Positions 1 through 8,288 of a DNA stretch of 64,000 bases are shown here, one piece after another. The notes beneath the pieces were generated by a model. The model searched no databases. It saw only the letters and a list, made by a program, of their open reading frames with translations, and was not told the origin of the DNA. Position numbers and translations under genes: made by a program. The number at the start of each line of letters is the position of its first letter. Positions within the stretch are counted from its first letter, which is position 1. Origin of the DNA: JBEVJC01 sp040510375 (lineage in GTDB: Bacteria > Bacteroidota > Bacteroidia > Chitinophagales > Chitinophagaceae); assembly GCA_040510375.1 (NCBI GenBank), contig JBEVJC010000013.1, positions 62,001 to 126,000 on the forward strand, given 5' to 3'.

Positions 1-69
1 CCTTAAATAAAGTTCCGGAAAGCGGGATCCCTGGACGCTATTCCTGAAATCCCGGTAATCATTCCCAAT

Positions 70-103
70 AAATACGTGCCCCGACACCGGGGCACGTATT
101 TTT
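70..103 (+). terminator. Rho-independent terminator
   Basis: Perfect 13-bp inverted repeat with arms 70-82 and 89-101 around a 6-base loop, ending in a short T run. It probably ends a transcript whose gene lies left of the window. Nothing else recognisable lies in 1-167. Confidence 0.8.
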
Positions 104-167
104 ACGAATAAATCCAGTATAAATCCGGCCATTTAACATTTCATTGGGAATATATTTTTCCAGGCAC

Positions 168-198
168 TTCGACATACAAACCGGGTGCGCTATATTCG
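168..198 (+). promoter_or_regulatory. Bacteroidota-type promoter of the small lipoprotein
   Basis: A TTCG at 168-171 is followed after exactly 19 bases by TATATTCG at 191-198, one mismatch each from the TTTG-N19-TAnnTTTG consensus. The same -7 variant with the same spacing occurs before ridA. It puts the transcript start near 205, about 65 bases before the ATG at 269. Confidence 0.5.
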
Positions 199-268
199 TT
201 TCACCTCCGATGAACTAATTCTACCCAACTTTTATTTTTACAAGTCGCTTCACTCAAAATTTATTTGG

Positions 269-397
269 ATGAAAAAATTAGTTCTGTGCCTGATGACAGG
301 GTTGGTAATTGCCACCACATTCACCTCCTGTTCCGCTACAAAAAAAGATTGCCAGGGTGTACGCCATACCAAACAGAAAGGCGGGTTCTATATGTGA
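269..397 (+). CDS. Small predicted lipoprotein, 42 aa
   Basis: Function unknown. The protein begins MKKLVLCLMTGLVIATTF and runs into a lipobox ending in S-C (Cys21), so it should be lipidated and exported. Only about 20 residues remain after the Cys: a basic stretch ending in GGFYM. The start at 269 is preferred over the in-frame GTG at 185 because the upstream extension would destroy the signal peptide and would place the putative -7 box inside the gene. The next gene starts 40 bases downstream from its own -7 box. Short lipoproteins with a basic tail are common in Bacteroidota, but I know of no assigned role. Confidence 0.6.
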   Translation: MKKLVLCLMTGLVIATTFTSCSATKKDCQGVRHTKQKGGFYM

Positions 398-415
398 TCG
401 TGAGAAATGAACCGT

Positions 416-423
416 TAACTTTG
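416..423 (+). promoter_or_regulatory. -7 box TAACTTTG before the beta-lactamase-like gene
   Basis: Exact match to TAnnTTTG, 14 bases before the ATG at 438. The -33 position holds TGTG (393-396), a one-base mismatch at the right spacing. The untranslated leader would be only a few bases. Confidence 0.55.
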
Positions 424-437
424 CGAAAATTCCGCAC

Positions 438-1253
438 ATGAGGTTCATCTCTTCCATCTTTTTACTGGCCATTATTTTTTCTTCCTGCTCTCCGAATAAT
501 GTAAATGAAGATGAAAGCATTGGTAAATATTTTACTGAAAACAATGTAAAAGGATGTTTTGCCCTCCTGGATAATGGCACCGGCGAATTCACTGTTTATA
601 ATCTTTCCCGTTACCGCGACAGCGCTTATATGCCTGCCTCTACTTTTAAAATAGTCAATTCCCTGATAGGCCTGCAGACGGGCCGCATCAGCAGCGACAG
701 CATGATCATTAAATGGGACAGTATTACCCGACGGGTAGAAGCATGGAACCACGACCTCAACATGATCCAGGCTTTCCGCGTTTCCTCAGTTCCCTATTAC
801 CAGGAAGTAGCCCGCCGGATTGGCCGCGACACCATGCAGTCCTGGCTCGATACCCTGGAATACGGCACCCGCAAAATCACTTCTCCGATTGATACCTTCT
901 GGCTCGACAATTCGCTCCGGATTACTCCCGATGAACAACTCGGACTGGTAAAGCGACTGTATTTCGACCAGCTTCCTTTTTATAAAACTTACCAGGATGA
1001 AGTAAAACGCGCAATGGTAATTGAGGAAAATACCAATTACCAGCTGGCATATAAAACAGGATGGAGCGGATATGATGCTAAAACCGGAAAGCATATCGGC
1101 TGGGTACTGGGATGGGTCCGGGAAAATAACCATCCGTATTTCTTCGTGTTGAATATCGAATCGGCTGAGAAAAATTTCAATATGGTGGAGGTACGGAAAA
1201 AAATGATCACGGATATTCTCCGCCATCTTGGTTTCCTGGAGGGTAAAATGTAA
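438..1253 (+). CDS. Class D (OXA-like) beta-lactamase-type lipoprotein
   Basis: A 271-residue serine beta-lactamase/transpeptidase-fold protein of class D type. Lipobox S-S-C with Cys17 predicts a membrane-anchored periplasmic lipoprotein. Motifs are in order and at class D spacing: S-T-F-K at 68-71 (nucleophile Ser68, the Lys that is carbamylated in OXA enzymes), S-S-V at 116-118, and K-T-G at 206-208 within YKTGWSG. FWLDNSLRIT near 154-163 matches the omega-region motif of the family. The usual Y-G-N is replaced by Y-G-T (142-144). The enzyme may hydrolyse beta-lactams or be a BlaR-sensor-like or housekeeping relative; substrate cannot be told from sequence. No regulator gene is adjacent. 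Confidence 0.85.
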   Translation: MRFISSIFLLAIIFSSCSPNNVNEDESIGKYFTENNVKGCFALLDNGTGEFTVYNLSRYRDSAYMPASTFKIVNSLIGLQTGRISSDSMIIKWDSITRRVEAWNHDLNMIQAFRVSSVPYYQEVARRIGRDTMQSWLDTLEYGTRKITSPIDTFWLDNSLRITPDEQLGLVKRLYFDQLPFYKTYQDEVKRAMVIEENTNYQLAYKTGWSGYDAKTGKHIGWVLGWVRENNHPYFFVLNIESAEKNFNMVEVRKKMITDILRHLGFLEGKM

Positions 1254-1309
1254 TTCTCTGGTTTAATCTTTGTAATATAGCGGAGACATATTCATCCATC
1301 CCTTTACCA

Positions 1310-2311
1310 GTGAATCTCCACTTTCAACATATTCAATACATCTGGCTGCTGGCCTTCGTACTGCTGTTCATAGCTCTTTATTTCCTCAGGGCGGGATGGA
1401 GAAAAAAAGTTATTAAGCGGATTGGCGACCTGAAGCTGATCCAGATGCTGACCGGCGGTTTTTCATCCACCCGGTTTGCCATAAAATTCTCAATGCTGAG
1501 TCTCGCATTTGTAATTGGTGTGTTTGCACTTATGAACCTGCAGAAACCCGGGCCGGCCGACGGACTTTCCCGTAAAGGAATCGATGTGGTAATTGCGCTG
1601 GATGTGAGTCGCAGTATGACGGCCACTGATATGCCACCCTCGCGTCTTGAACGGGCAAAGGAACTGATCAACCGGCTGATGAATGCCATGCCTGATGACC
1701 GTTTCGCGCTGATTGTATTTGCCGGCAGGGCCTACCTGCAAATGCCATTGACAAATGATCATGGGGCAGCCTCACTTTTTGTATCATCCGCCAGTCCGGA
1801 TGCCGTACCCGAACAGGGCACAGTAATCAGCGAAGCCCTTCTGCGCAGCGCTTCGGTGTTTAATGCCAACGAGCGCAGGTTCAAAGCCGTAATACTTATT
1901 TCTGACGGGGAAGACCATGATCCCGAAGCCGTGAAAACCGCTACAGCACTGGCTGAGCAGGGAATGATGATCAGTACGGTAGGAATTGGTTCGGTTGAAG
2001 GTTCGTATATCCCTGATCCGGTTACCGGTGAAAATAAAAAGGATGAAACAGGCAGCCAGGTCATCTCCAAATTAAATGAAGACGAACTTAAAGAAATAGC
2101 AAACGTTACCAGGGGAACCTATATCCATCTGGACGATAGCGCTGATGCAGTGGCAAAACTTCGCCAGCAGTTATCACAAATAGAAAGTTTTGCAACGGAT
2201 GATGTGTCACTTCTTAATTTCAGGACTTACTACTGGATTTTTGCCGGACTGATGTTCCTGTTGCTGATCGGTGAATTCTTTTTACCCGAAACAAAAAAGA
2301 TAAAGGCATGA
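1310..2311 (+). CDS. batB: BatB-like von Willebrand A domain membrane protein
   Basis: 333 residues: two N-terminal membrane segments (about 10-27 and 58-77), a VWA domain with a complete MIDAS motif DVSRSM at 98-103, and a C-terminal membrane segment (about 307-325). This is the BatA/BatB layout of Bacteroides aerotolerance proteins, where the VWA domain faces the periplasm and binds partners in a metal-dependent way. The GTG start at 1310 leaves a short tail before the first membrane segment. The stop overlaps the ATG of the next gene by 4 bases, as in bat operons, so the two are translationally coupled. BatA, BatD, MoxR and DUF58 genes, normal companions, are absent here. BatB rather than BatA is chosen because of the downstream BatC. 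Confidence 0.85.
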   Translation: MNLHFQHIQYIWLLAFVLLFIALYFLRAGWRKKVIKRIGDLKLIQMLTGGFSSTRFAIKFSMLSLAFVIGVFALMNLQKPGPADGLSRKGIDVVIALDVSRSMTATDMPPSRLERAKELINRLMNAMPDDRFALIVFAGRAYLQMPLTNDHGAASLFVSSASPDAVPEQGTVISEALLRSASVFNANERRFKAVILISDGEDHDPEAVKTATALAEQGMMISTVGIGSVEGSYIPDPVTGENKKDETGSQVISKLNEDELKEIANVTRGTYIHLDDSADAVAKLRQQLSQIESFATDDVSLLNFRTYYWIFAGLMFLLLIGEFFLPETKKIKA

Positions 2312-2934
2312 GACAATTATTGATGTTGACGGGATTAACCTTTTTTTGCCTGGCCCTGAAGGCCCAGGATGCACAGTCGGACCTCCGCCGGGGCAACGAG
2401 CTTTACCGGCAGCAACAATATTCACAGGCCGAAGTTTCCTTTACTGAGGCTGAGAAAAAAGATCCCGCCAATCTGAACAGCAAATACAATAAGGCAAGTG
2501 CGATGCACCGGCAGAACAAACAATCGGCCGCCATCCGCGAACTTGACGACCTTTCATTCAAAACAACCGATAACGACCTGAAGTCAAAAAGCCAGTACAA
2601 TAAGGGCGTGATCCTTTCCGGCCTGGGCAAAACCGAAGAGAGTATTGATGCTTATAAAAATGCGCTTCGCCTTGACCCTGCCGATACCCAGGCAAGGGAA
2701 AATCTCCAGAAAGCATTAAAAGAGCTGGAGAAGAAAAAACAGGAGCAGCAGCCAAAGAAAGACGAACCAAAAAAACAAAACAAACCACAGAAACAACCCC
2801 AGCCCCAGCCCCAGATGAACCAGAAAGAAGCAGAACAGCGTTTGAAACTGCTGGAACAGAAGGAAAAAGAGGTACAGCAGCGGCTCCAGAAAGAAAAAGC
2901 CAAACAAGGCGGTGGTACTGGGAAGGACTGGTAA
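2308..2934 (+). CDS. batC: BatC-like tetratricopeptide protein
   Basis: 208 residues with an N-terminal signal peptide ending near ALKAQ. Three TPR-like units follow between about 25 and 135, including YNKASAMHRQNK and YNKGVILSGLGKTEESIDAY. The C-terminal half is very rich in Lys, Gln and Pro (about 143-175), then a charged helix closes the protein with the typical BatC ending KGGGTGKDW-like (here KQGGGTGKDW). TPR domains bind proteins; BatC is thought to work with the BatA/B VWA domains at the periplasmic face. Its ATG overlaps the batB stop by 4 bases. A promoter for ispG begins directly after it, so batD would not be in this transcript. Confidence 0.85.
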   Translation: MRQLLMLTGLTFFCLALKAQDAQSDLRRGNELYRQQQYSQAEVSFTEAEKKDPANLNSKYNKASAMHRQNKQSAAIRELDDLSFKTTDNDLKSKSQYNKGVILSGLGKTEESIDAYKNALRLDPADTQARENLQKALKELEKKKQEQQPKKDEPKKQNKPQKQPQPQPQMNQKEAEQRLKLLEQKEKEVQQRLQKEKAKQGGGTGKDW

Positions 2935-2941
2935 TTAGTGT

Positions 2942-2949
2942 TATTTTTG
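2942..2949 (+). promoter_or_regulatory. -7 box TATTTTTG before ispG
   Basis: Exact TAnnTTTG match 11 bases before the ATG at 2961 and 32 before the in-frame ATG at 2982. No TTTG at the -33 position. The distance favours either a near-leaderless start at 2961 or translation from 2982. Confidence 0.5.
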
Positions 2950-2960
2950 CCCAATTATCA

Positions 2961-4988
2961 ATGCCCCCGGGCAGTCCACTTATGGAATTGTATACAACTT
3001 CCCTTACTGAATATAAACGCCTCCCCACCCGCGAAGTGAAAATCGGTGATCTGTCGGTTGGAAATTTCAACCCGATCAGGGTTCAGACCATGACTACCAC
3101 CGATACCATGGATACCATGGCAACAGTGAAACAAACCATCCGTTGTATTGAAGCGGGTGCAGAACTGGTGCGGATCACAGCTCCATCAAAAAAAGAAGCG
3201 GAGAACCTGCGGGTTATCCGCGATGAGCTTCGCCGGCGCGGTTATAATACACCCCTGATTGCTGATATCCATTTTACCCCCAATGCTGCAGAAATCGCTG
3301 CGCGCATTGTTGAAAAAGTGCGGGTGAATCCGGGTAACTATGTTGACAAAAAAAAATTTGAACTGATTGAGTATACTGATGCTGACTATGCAGAAGAAAT
3401 CGACCGCATCCGCGAACGGTTTACTCCATTGGTCAGGATCTGTAAGGAATATGGAACGGCTATGCGGATCGGTACCAACCATGGGTCCCTGAGCGATCGG
3501 ATCATGAGCCGTTATGGTGATACGGCAATGGGTATGGTGGAAAGTGCAATGGAGTTCTTGCGGATCGCCCGGTACGAGAATTATCACAATATCGTATTGA
3601 GCATGAAGAGCAGTAATCCCCAGGTAATGGTACAGGCGTACCGTTTGCTTGTAAGTATTATGCAGGACGAATTTGGTGAAGCATACCCGCTGCACCTGGG
3701 TGTGACGGAGGCAGGCGACGGGGAGGATGGCCGGATCAAATCTGCAATCGGCATCGGCACTTTACTGGAAGACGGTATTGGCGATACCATCAGGGTTTCG
3801 CTGACAGAAGATCCCGAGTTTGAAATTCCCGTGTGTAAAGACCTGGTGGAACGATATCCCAAAGCGGTTTTTGTTGACACCATACAGCAGCAATTAATCC
3901 CGGCCAACCTTACCTACGATCCCTATCATTACAAACGGAGGATCACAAATCCTGTCGGTAATATTGGTGGCAGGCAGGTGCCGGTGGTAGTGGCCGATCT
4001 CAGCAAGATAGAAAAGATCACTGCCACAGATCTTCAGAGCATCGGTTATTATTATGACGATGTAACAGATAAATGGACCATCCGTGATGCGGCAGCCGAT
4101 TTTATATTTGCCGGTCACCAGGTGCTTCCCTTCCCGTTACCGGGCACGCTGAAAATGATTGTTACTCCGGCTGCATGGGCAGAAGCGGAAGACAAAAACA
4201 AATATTTCCCCATCTTCCAGGACAGCGGTTATGCCATGGCCGATTTCAAAAGTCCGGTGATGAATTTTGTAATGGTCGATGCGGAATCAGTTCTGCCGGA
4301 AAAAAACAACGGGCAGGAATATCCTTACTGGGACCAGTTAAATGATCCAACCGTGGTGATCTGCATCAGCAGCACAAAAAGTAATGCAATGCAAACCTGC
4401 CGGACGGCGATCAGCAAATTTTTATCGAGGCAGATCATGAACCCTGTAATCCTAACAACCGACAGCAGCTGGGCCACACCCGATGAACACCTGATCCACT
4501 TTGCAACGGAGACGGGTGCTTTATTACTCGATGGTTTTGGCGACGGGATCTGCCTGGGATATAGTGCAAGGCTCGAACAGATCCAGAGTACGGGTCGCAC
4601 TTATCTCGATGTAAATAATATTTATCAGTTCACCAATAACACGGCATTCAGTATACTCCAGGCAACAAGAACCCGGATTTCCAAAACGGAATACATCAGT
4701 TGCCCGAGTTGCGGCCGCACCTTGTTCGACCTGCAGGAAACCACGGCCCGGATCCGTTCGGTGACCAATCACCTGAAAGGGGTGAAGATCGCCATCATGG
4801 GATGTATCGTTAATGGTCCGGGTGAAATGGCCGATGCCGACTTTGGTTATGTGGGAAGCGGGCCCGGAAAGATCACGTTGTACAAAGGCAAGGAAGTGAT
4901 GAAAAGAAATGTCAACAGTGATACTGCCGTGGAAGAACTAATCCAGCTGTTGAAAGAAAGTGAGGCGTGGATTGAACCGGCTTTGTAA
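2961..4988 (+). CDS. ispG: 4-hydroxy-3-methylbut-2-enyl diphosphate synthase, large form
   Basis: IspG (GcpE) converts methylerythritol cyclodiphosphate to HMBPP in the MEP isoprenoid pathway, using a [4Fe-4S] cluster. The N-terminal TIM barrel is visible from REVKIGDLSVG through the DIHF and KVRVNPGNY strands. The C-terminal cluster domain holds Cys581, Cys584 (CPSCGR) and Cys615 followed by NGPGEMADADFGYVG with Glu622. At 675 residues it is about 300 longer than the E. coli enzyme because of the middle insert domain known from Bacteroidota, Chlamydiae and plants. The start may be Met1 (2961) or Met8 (2982); homologues tend to begin close to the latter. It has its own promoter after batC. 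Confidence 0.97.
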   Translation: MPPGSPLMELYTTSLTEYKRLPTREVKIGDLSVGNFNPIRVQTMTTTDTMDTMATVKQTIRCIEAGAELVRITAPSKKEAENLRVIRDELRRRGYNTPLIADIHFTPNAAEIAARIVEKVRVNPGNYVDKKKFELIEYTDADYAEEIDRIRERFTPLVRICKEYGTAMRIGTNHGSLSDRIMSRYGDTAMGMVESAMEFLRIARYENYHNIVLSMKSSNPQVMVQAYRLLVSIMQDEFGEAYPLHLGVTEAGDGEDGRIKSAIGIGTLLEDGIGDTIRVSLTEDPEFEIPVCKDLVERYPKAVFVDTIQQQLIPANLTYDPYHYKRRITNPVGNIGGRQVPVVVADLSKIEKITATDLQSIGYYYDDVTDKWTIRDAAADFIFAGHQVLPFPLPGTLKMIVTPAAWAEAEDKNKYFPIFQDSGYAMADFKSPVMNFVMVDAESVLPEKNNGQEYPYWDQLNDPTVVICISSTKSNAMQTCRTAISKFLSRQIMNPVILTTDSSWATPDEHLIHFATETGALLLDGFGDGICLGYSARLEQIQSTGRTYLDVNNIYQFTNNTAFSILQATRTRISKTEYISCPSCGRTLFDLQETTARIRSVTNHLKGVKIAIMGCIVNGPGEMADADFGYVGSGPGKITLYKGKEVMKRNVNSDTAVEELIQLLKESEAWIEPAL

Positions 4989-5056
4989 ACCGTTTGTGAT
5001 AATCATCCGAAATGTTACAGCTGGTAACGTTGTGATTCCATCTTTCAAATAAAATA

Positions 5057-5752
5057 TTGAAACAAAATTATTCAAGGGTTTGGTTATATCTGTTCTGGAT
5101 TGCATTGTCGGCCGAACTGCTTGCGATCCTGTTTGATATTCCATTCGCCAGGTTCCTGACCAAGCCTTTGCTGATGATCGGACTCGCAGCCTGGTATCTC
5201 AGCCAGCCCCTTCCGGATCGGAAAGCTGGTGGCAGCCTGATCACCATTGCACTGATCTTCTCCTGGCTGGGTGATGTGTTTCTCCTTTTTGAATCGCGGG
5301 TCCCCTTGTTTTTTATCATTGGTCTTTCCTCATTCCTACTGGCCCATATCTTTTATATAATTTATTTTAACAGGCTGCGGCAAAACTCCTCCATCCCGTT
5401 CAGTTGGGTATGGATCATTCCTGTTGCGGTATACCTGGTATTGTTTATGAAACTGTTGCAACCCGGTCTGGGAGCGCTTACCTGGCCGGTAAGGATTTAT
5501 GGTTTAACCATCTGCCTGATGTTGTTTACTGCGATCCAACTGATTTACGGTTCACATAAAAAGGCCGCGTGGATGATGCTGGCAGGGGCTTTGTTATTTG
5601 TTTTGTCCGACTCATTACTGGCGATTAATAAATTTTACCAGTCGTTTCCTTTATCAGGGTTCTGCATTATGTTTACTTATGGAGTTGCACAGTTACTGAT
5701 CGTTACCGGTGCAGTAGCCCATTACCGGGTTTATACCCGGCAGGTGTTATAA
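5057..5752 (+). CDS. YhhN family membrane protein (lysoplasmalogenase-like)
   Basis: 231 residues, hydrophobic throughout with seven to eight membrane segments. Family motifs are present: TKPLLM at 35-40, SWLGDVFLL at 69-77 and LLAHIFY near 94-100. The human relative TMEM86B cleaves the vinyl ether bond of lysoplasmalogens; in bacteria the substrate is generally unproven. A TTG at 5057 is the start because the first membrane helix begins at residue 8 and no ATG lies close upstream of it. It follows ispG by 68 bases, with a weak GTTAC/GTAAC inverted repeat (5014-5028) between them. Confidence 0.85.
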   Translation: MKQNYSRVWLYLFWIALSAELLAILFDIPFARFLTKPLLMIGLAAWYLSQPLPDRKAGGSLITIALIFSWLGDVFLLFESRVPLFFIIGLSSFLLAHIFYIIYFNRLRQNSSIPFSWVWIIPVAVYLVLFMKLLQPGLGALTWPVRIYGLTICLMLFTAIQLIYGSHKKAAWMMLAGALLFVLSDSLLAINKFYQSFPLSGFCIMFTYGVAQLLIVTGAVAHYRVYTRQVL

Positions 5753-5760
5753 CCTTCACT

Positions 5761-5768
5761 TAAATTTG
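5761..5768 (+). promoter_or_regulatory. -7 box TAAATTTG before nadB
   Basis: Exact TAnnTTTG match 16 bases before the nadB ATG at 5785. No clear -33 TTTG. Confidence 0.5.
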
Positions 5769-5784
5769 CCTTACAACAGGAATT

Positions 5785-7383
5785 ATGAAAACAGATTTTT
5801 TAGTAATAGGATCAGGAATAGCGGGTCTTACCTATGCCCTCAAGGTAGCTCAGCAATTTCCGGATAAAAAAGTCCTTGTCATGACCAAGGCAGCCGCAGA
5901 TGAAACCAATACCAAGTATGCCCAGGGTGGTGTTGCGGTGGTTAACGACCTGGAGAATGACAGTTTTGAAAAACATATAGAGGATACACTGATTGCGGGC
6001 GACGGACTATGTAATAAAAATGTGGTATCCATTGTTGTGAAGGAAGGTCCGGACCGTGTACGTGAACTGATTGAATGGGGCGCAAGGTTTGATAAGGAAA
6101 AGGATGGCGATTACAAACTTGGCAAGGAAGGAGGCCATTCGGAATTCCGGATCATACATCATAAAGACATTACCGGATGGGAAATGGAACGCGCATTACT
6201 GGAAGCGGTCACCAGGCAACCGAATATTGAACTGAATAAACATTCTTTCGTAATTGATATCATTACCCAGCATCACCTGGGTTACCTGGTCACAAAGGCA
6301 TCGCCCGGTATTGAATGTTACGGGGTATATGCACTCAACCTGGAAACAAACCGGATTGAAACAATCCTTGCGGGGATCACCCTGCTGGCAACCGGTGGCA
6401 ATGGACAGGTTTACCGGACTACTACCAATCCCGCCATCGCTACCGGCGATGGTGTTGCAATGGTATACCGGGCAAAAGGAAGGATTGAAAATATGGAGTT
6501 CATCCAGTTTCACCCCACCGCTTTATTTGAACCGGGTTTGAAAGGCCAGGCCTTCCTGATAACCGAAGCTGTTCGTGGCGACGGGGGAATTCTCCGGAAT
6601 AAAGATGGTGAAGCTTTTATGGAAAAATATGATCCGCGCCTGGACCTTGCTCCAAGAGATATAGTGGCGAGGGCCATCGATAGTGAAATGAAAAGGACCG
6701 GTACTGAACATGTGTGGCTGGACTGCCGTCATTTTTCCAGGGAAAAGTTCACCGAACATTTCCCCAATATTTACCAGAAATGTTTATCCATCGGGATTGA
6801 TATTTCGGTAAACATGATTCCTGTGGCTCCCGCAGCGCACTATAGTTGTGGTGGTATTAAAACGGATGAATGGGGACGCACTTCCATCCATAATCTTTAT
6901 GCCTGCGGCGAATGTTCCAGTACCGGGCTTCATGGCGCCAACCGGCTGGCGAGTAATTCGCTGCTGGAAGCCATGGTATTTGCCCACCGGTGTTTCATTG
7001 ATGTTTCCGAGAAAGCGTCGGGGTTGAGGATTGAATCCGGTGTTCCCGAATGGGATGCCCAGGGTACGGCAGAACCGAAAGAGATGATCCTCATAACACA
7101 GAGCCTGAAAGAGCTTCAGCTGATCATGAGCGATTATGTGGGTATTGTGAGAAATACAGTCCGGCTTGAACGGGCACTTAAACGACTGGATCTCCTGTTT
7201 GGTGAAACGGAAACACTTTACCAGGGCTCTTCGCTTTCAACTGCATTACTTGAACTGAGGAACCTGATAACTATCGGTTACCTGATTGTTAAGGGTGCGT
7301 CGTTCCGTAAAGAAAGCAGGGGACTGCATTTTGACACGGATTATCCGGAGAAAAGTCAAATCGTACAGAACATCGTGTTATAG
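5785..7383 (+). CDS. nadB: L-aspartate oxidase
   Basis: NadB oxidises L-aspartate to iminoaspartate with FAD, the first step of de novo NAD synthesis; NadA would use the product. The FAD-binding dinucleotide motif GSGIAG is at 9-14, followed by the NTKYAQGGVAVV segment that marks this family. The capping domain has the EFIQFHPTALF stretch, and the FAD-contacting HGANRLASNSLLEA is at 383-396. The length of 532 is normal for NadB; the absence of fumarate reductase features and the Bacteroidota context support NadB over SdhA. nadA and nadC are not in the window. Confidence 0.96.
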   Translation: MKTDFLVIGSGIAGLTYALKVAQQFPDKKVLVMTKAAADETNTKYAQGGVAVVNDLENDSFEKHIEDTLIAGDGLCNKNVVSIVVKEGPDRVRELIEWGARFDKEKDGDYKLGKEGGHSEFRIIHHKDITGWEMERALLEAVTRQPNIELNKHSFVIDIITQHHLGYLVTKASPGIECYGVYALNLETNRIETILAGITLLATGGNGQVYRTTTNPAIATGDGVAMVYRAKGRIENMEFIQFHPTALFEPGLKGQAFLITEAVRGDGGILRNKDGEAFMEKYDPRLDLAPRDIVARAIDSEMKRTGTEHVWLDCRHFSREKFTEHFPNIYQKCLSIGIDISVNMIPVAPAAHYSCGGIKTDEWGRTSIHNLYACGECSSTGLHGANRLASNSLLEAMVFAHRCFIDVSEKASGLRIESGVPEWDAQGTAEPKEMILITQSLKELQLIMSDYVGIVRNTVRLERALKRLDLLFGETETLYQGSSLSTALLELRNLITIGYLIVKGASFRKESRGLHFDTDYPEKSQIVQNIVL

Positions 7384-7387
7384 TTTT

Positions 7388-7395
7388 TATCTTTG
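7388..7395 (+). promoter_or_regulatory. -7 box TATCTTTG before the acyltransferase
   Basis: Exact TAnnTTTG match ending only 5 bases before the ATG at 7401. If transcription starts about 7 bases after the box, the mRNA would be leaderless or nearly so. Confidence 0.55.
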
Positions 7396-7400
7396 CGACT

Positions 7401-8288
7401 ATGTATTATGTTGTTTACGGGTTCCTGTACCTGTTTTCCCTGTTACCGCTTACGGTGCTCTATTTATTCTCCGATCTGGCGTATCTGGTACTTTATTATA
7501 TAGTAGGATACCGAAAGGAAGTGATCCGCCAGAACCTGGCGATCGCATTTCCCGAAAAATCAGAAGAGGAGCGGAAGAAGATTGGCCGGCAGTTTTGCCG
7601 TAACCTTACTGATACCTTTATTGAAACATTAAAGATGTTATCGATCAGGCCTAAAGAGCTTGCCCGTCGCACGGTCTGTGATTTTGAACATATAAACGAC
7701 CTGGTGGCAAGGGGTTTCAATGTCCATATTGTGGCGGGACATCAGTTTAACTGGGAACTGGGAAACCTGGCCTATGGCAGGGAGTTCAAAATTCCGTTTA
7801 TCAGCGTTTACACGCGGCTTAACAATAAAATCTTTGACAAGATATTTTACAAGGCCCGGTCCAGGTATGGATCGTTCATGATTTCAAAAGAAGATTTCCG
7901 CCTGAGGAAGGATGAGTTGCTTGCCAATCGTCATATCATGGCTCTTGCTGCGGACCAGAATCCAAGTAATCCGAATAATGCCTACTGGCTTAAATTATTT
8001 GGTAAACTGGCTCCATTTATTACCGGTCCCGCCCGAGGCGCAGTTAAACAAAACAATGCGATGGTCTTTGTAGGGTTCAGGAAACTGAAGAGAGGTAAGT
8101 ACCAGTTCAAGTCAATCCCCATGACGGAACATGCAGCCGAACATAACCCGGAAGAACTGACCATCCTCTATCGTGACCTGCTGGAAAGAACCATCCGGCT
8201 TGATCCGGCCAATTACCTGTGGAGCCACCGCCGGTGGAGGCATGAGTGGAAACCAGAATATGGAAAGCCGATTGATGAGGCAGTTTAA
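7401..8288 (+). CDS. LpxL/HtrB-type lysophospholipid acyltransferase
   Basis: 295 residues with an N-terminal membrane segment (about 5-33) and the H-x4-E acyltransferase motif at His114 to Glu119 in AGHQFNWELG. The ending SHRRWRHEW matches the RRW-containing C terminus of the LpxL/LpxM family, which adds secondary acyl chains to Kdo2-lipid A at the inner membrane; in Bacteroidota some members instead make aminolipids. The exact acceptor cannot be told. Its stop codon lies on the palindrome TTAA (8285-8288) that is also the stop of the opposing gene. Confidence 0.85.
   Translation: MYYVVYGFLYLFSLLPLTVLYLFSDLAYLVLYYIVGYRKEVIRQNLAIAFPEKSEEERKKIGRQFCRNLTDTFIETLKMLSIRPKELARRTVCDFEHINDLVARGFNVHIVAGHQFNWELGNLAYGREFKIPFISVYTRLNNKIFDKIFYKARSRYGSFMISKEDFRLRKDELLANRHIMALAADQNPSNPNNAYWLKLFGKLAPFITGPARGAVKQNNAMVFVGFRKLKRGKYQFKSIPMTEHAAEHNPEELTILYRDLLERTIRLDPANYLWSHRRWRHEWKPEYGKPIDEAV

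Noticed and set aside
185..268. Upstream in-frame GTG extension of the small lipoprotein gene
   Set aside because: It would put 28 residues before a clean lipoprotein signal peptide and cover the likely -7 box at 191-198.
2558..3070. Minus-strand frame of 170 codons across batC and ispG
   Set aside because: It crosses two well-supported genes and a promoter and shows no coherent protein features.
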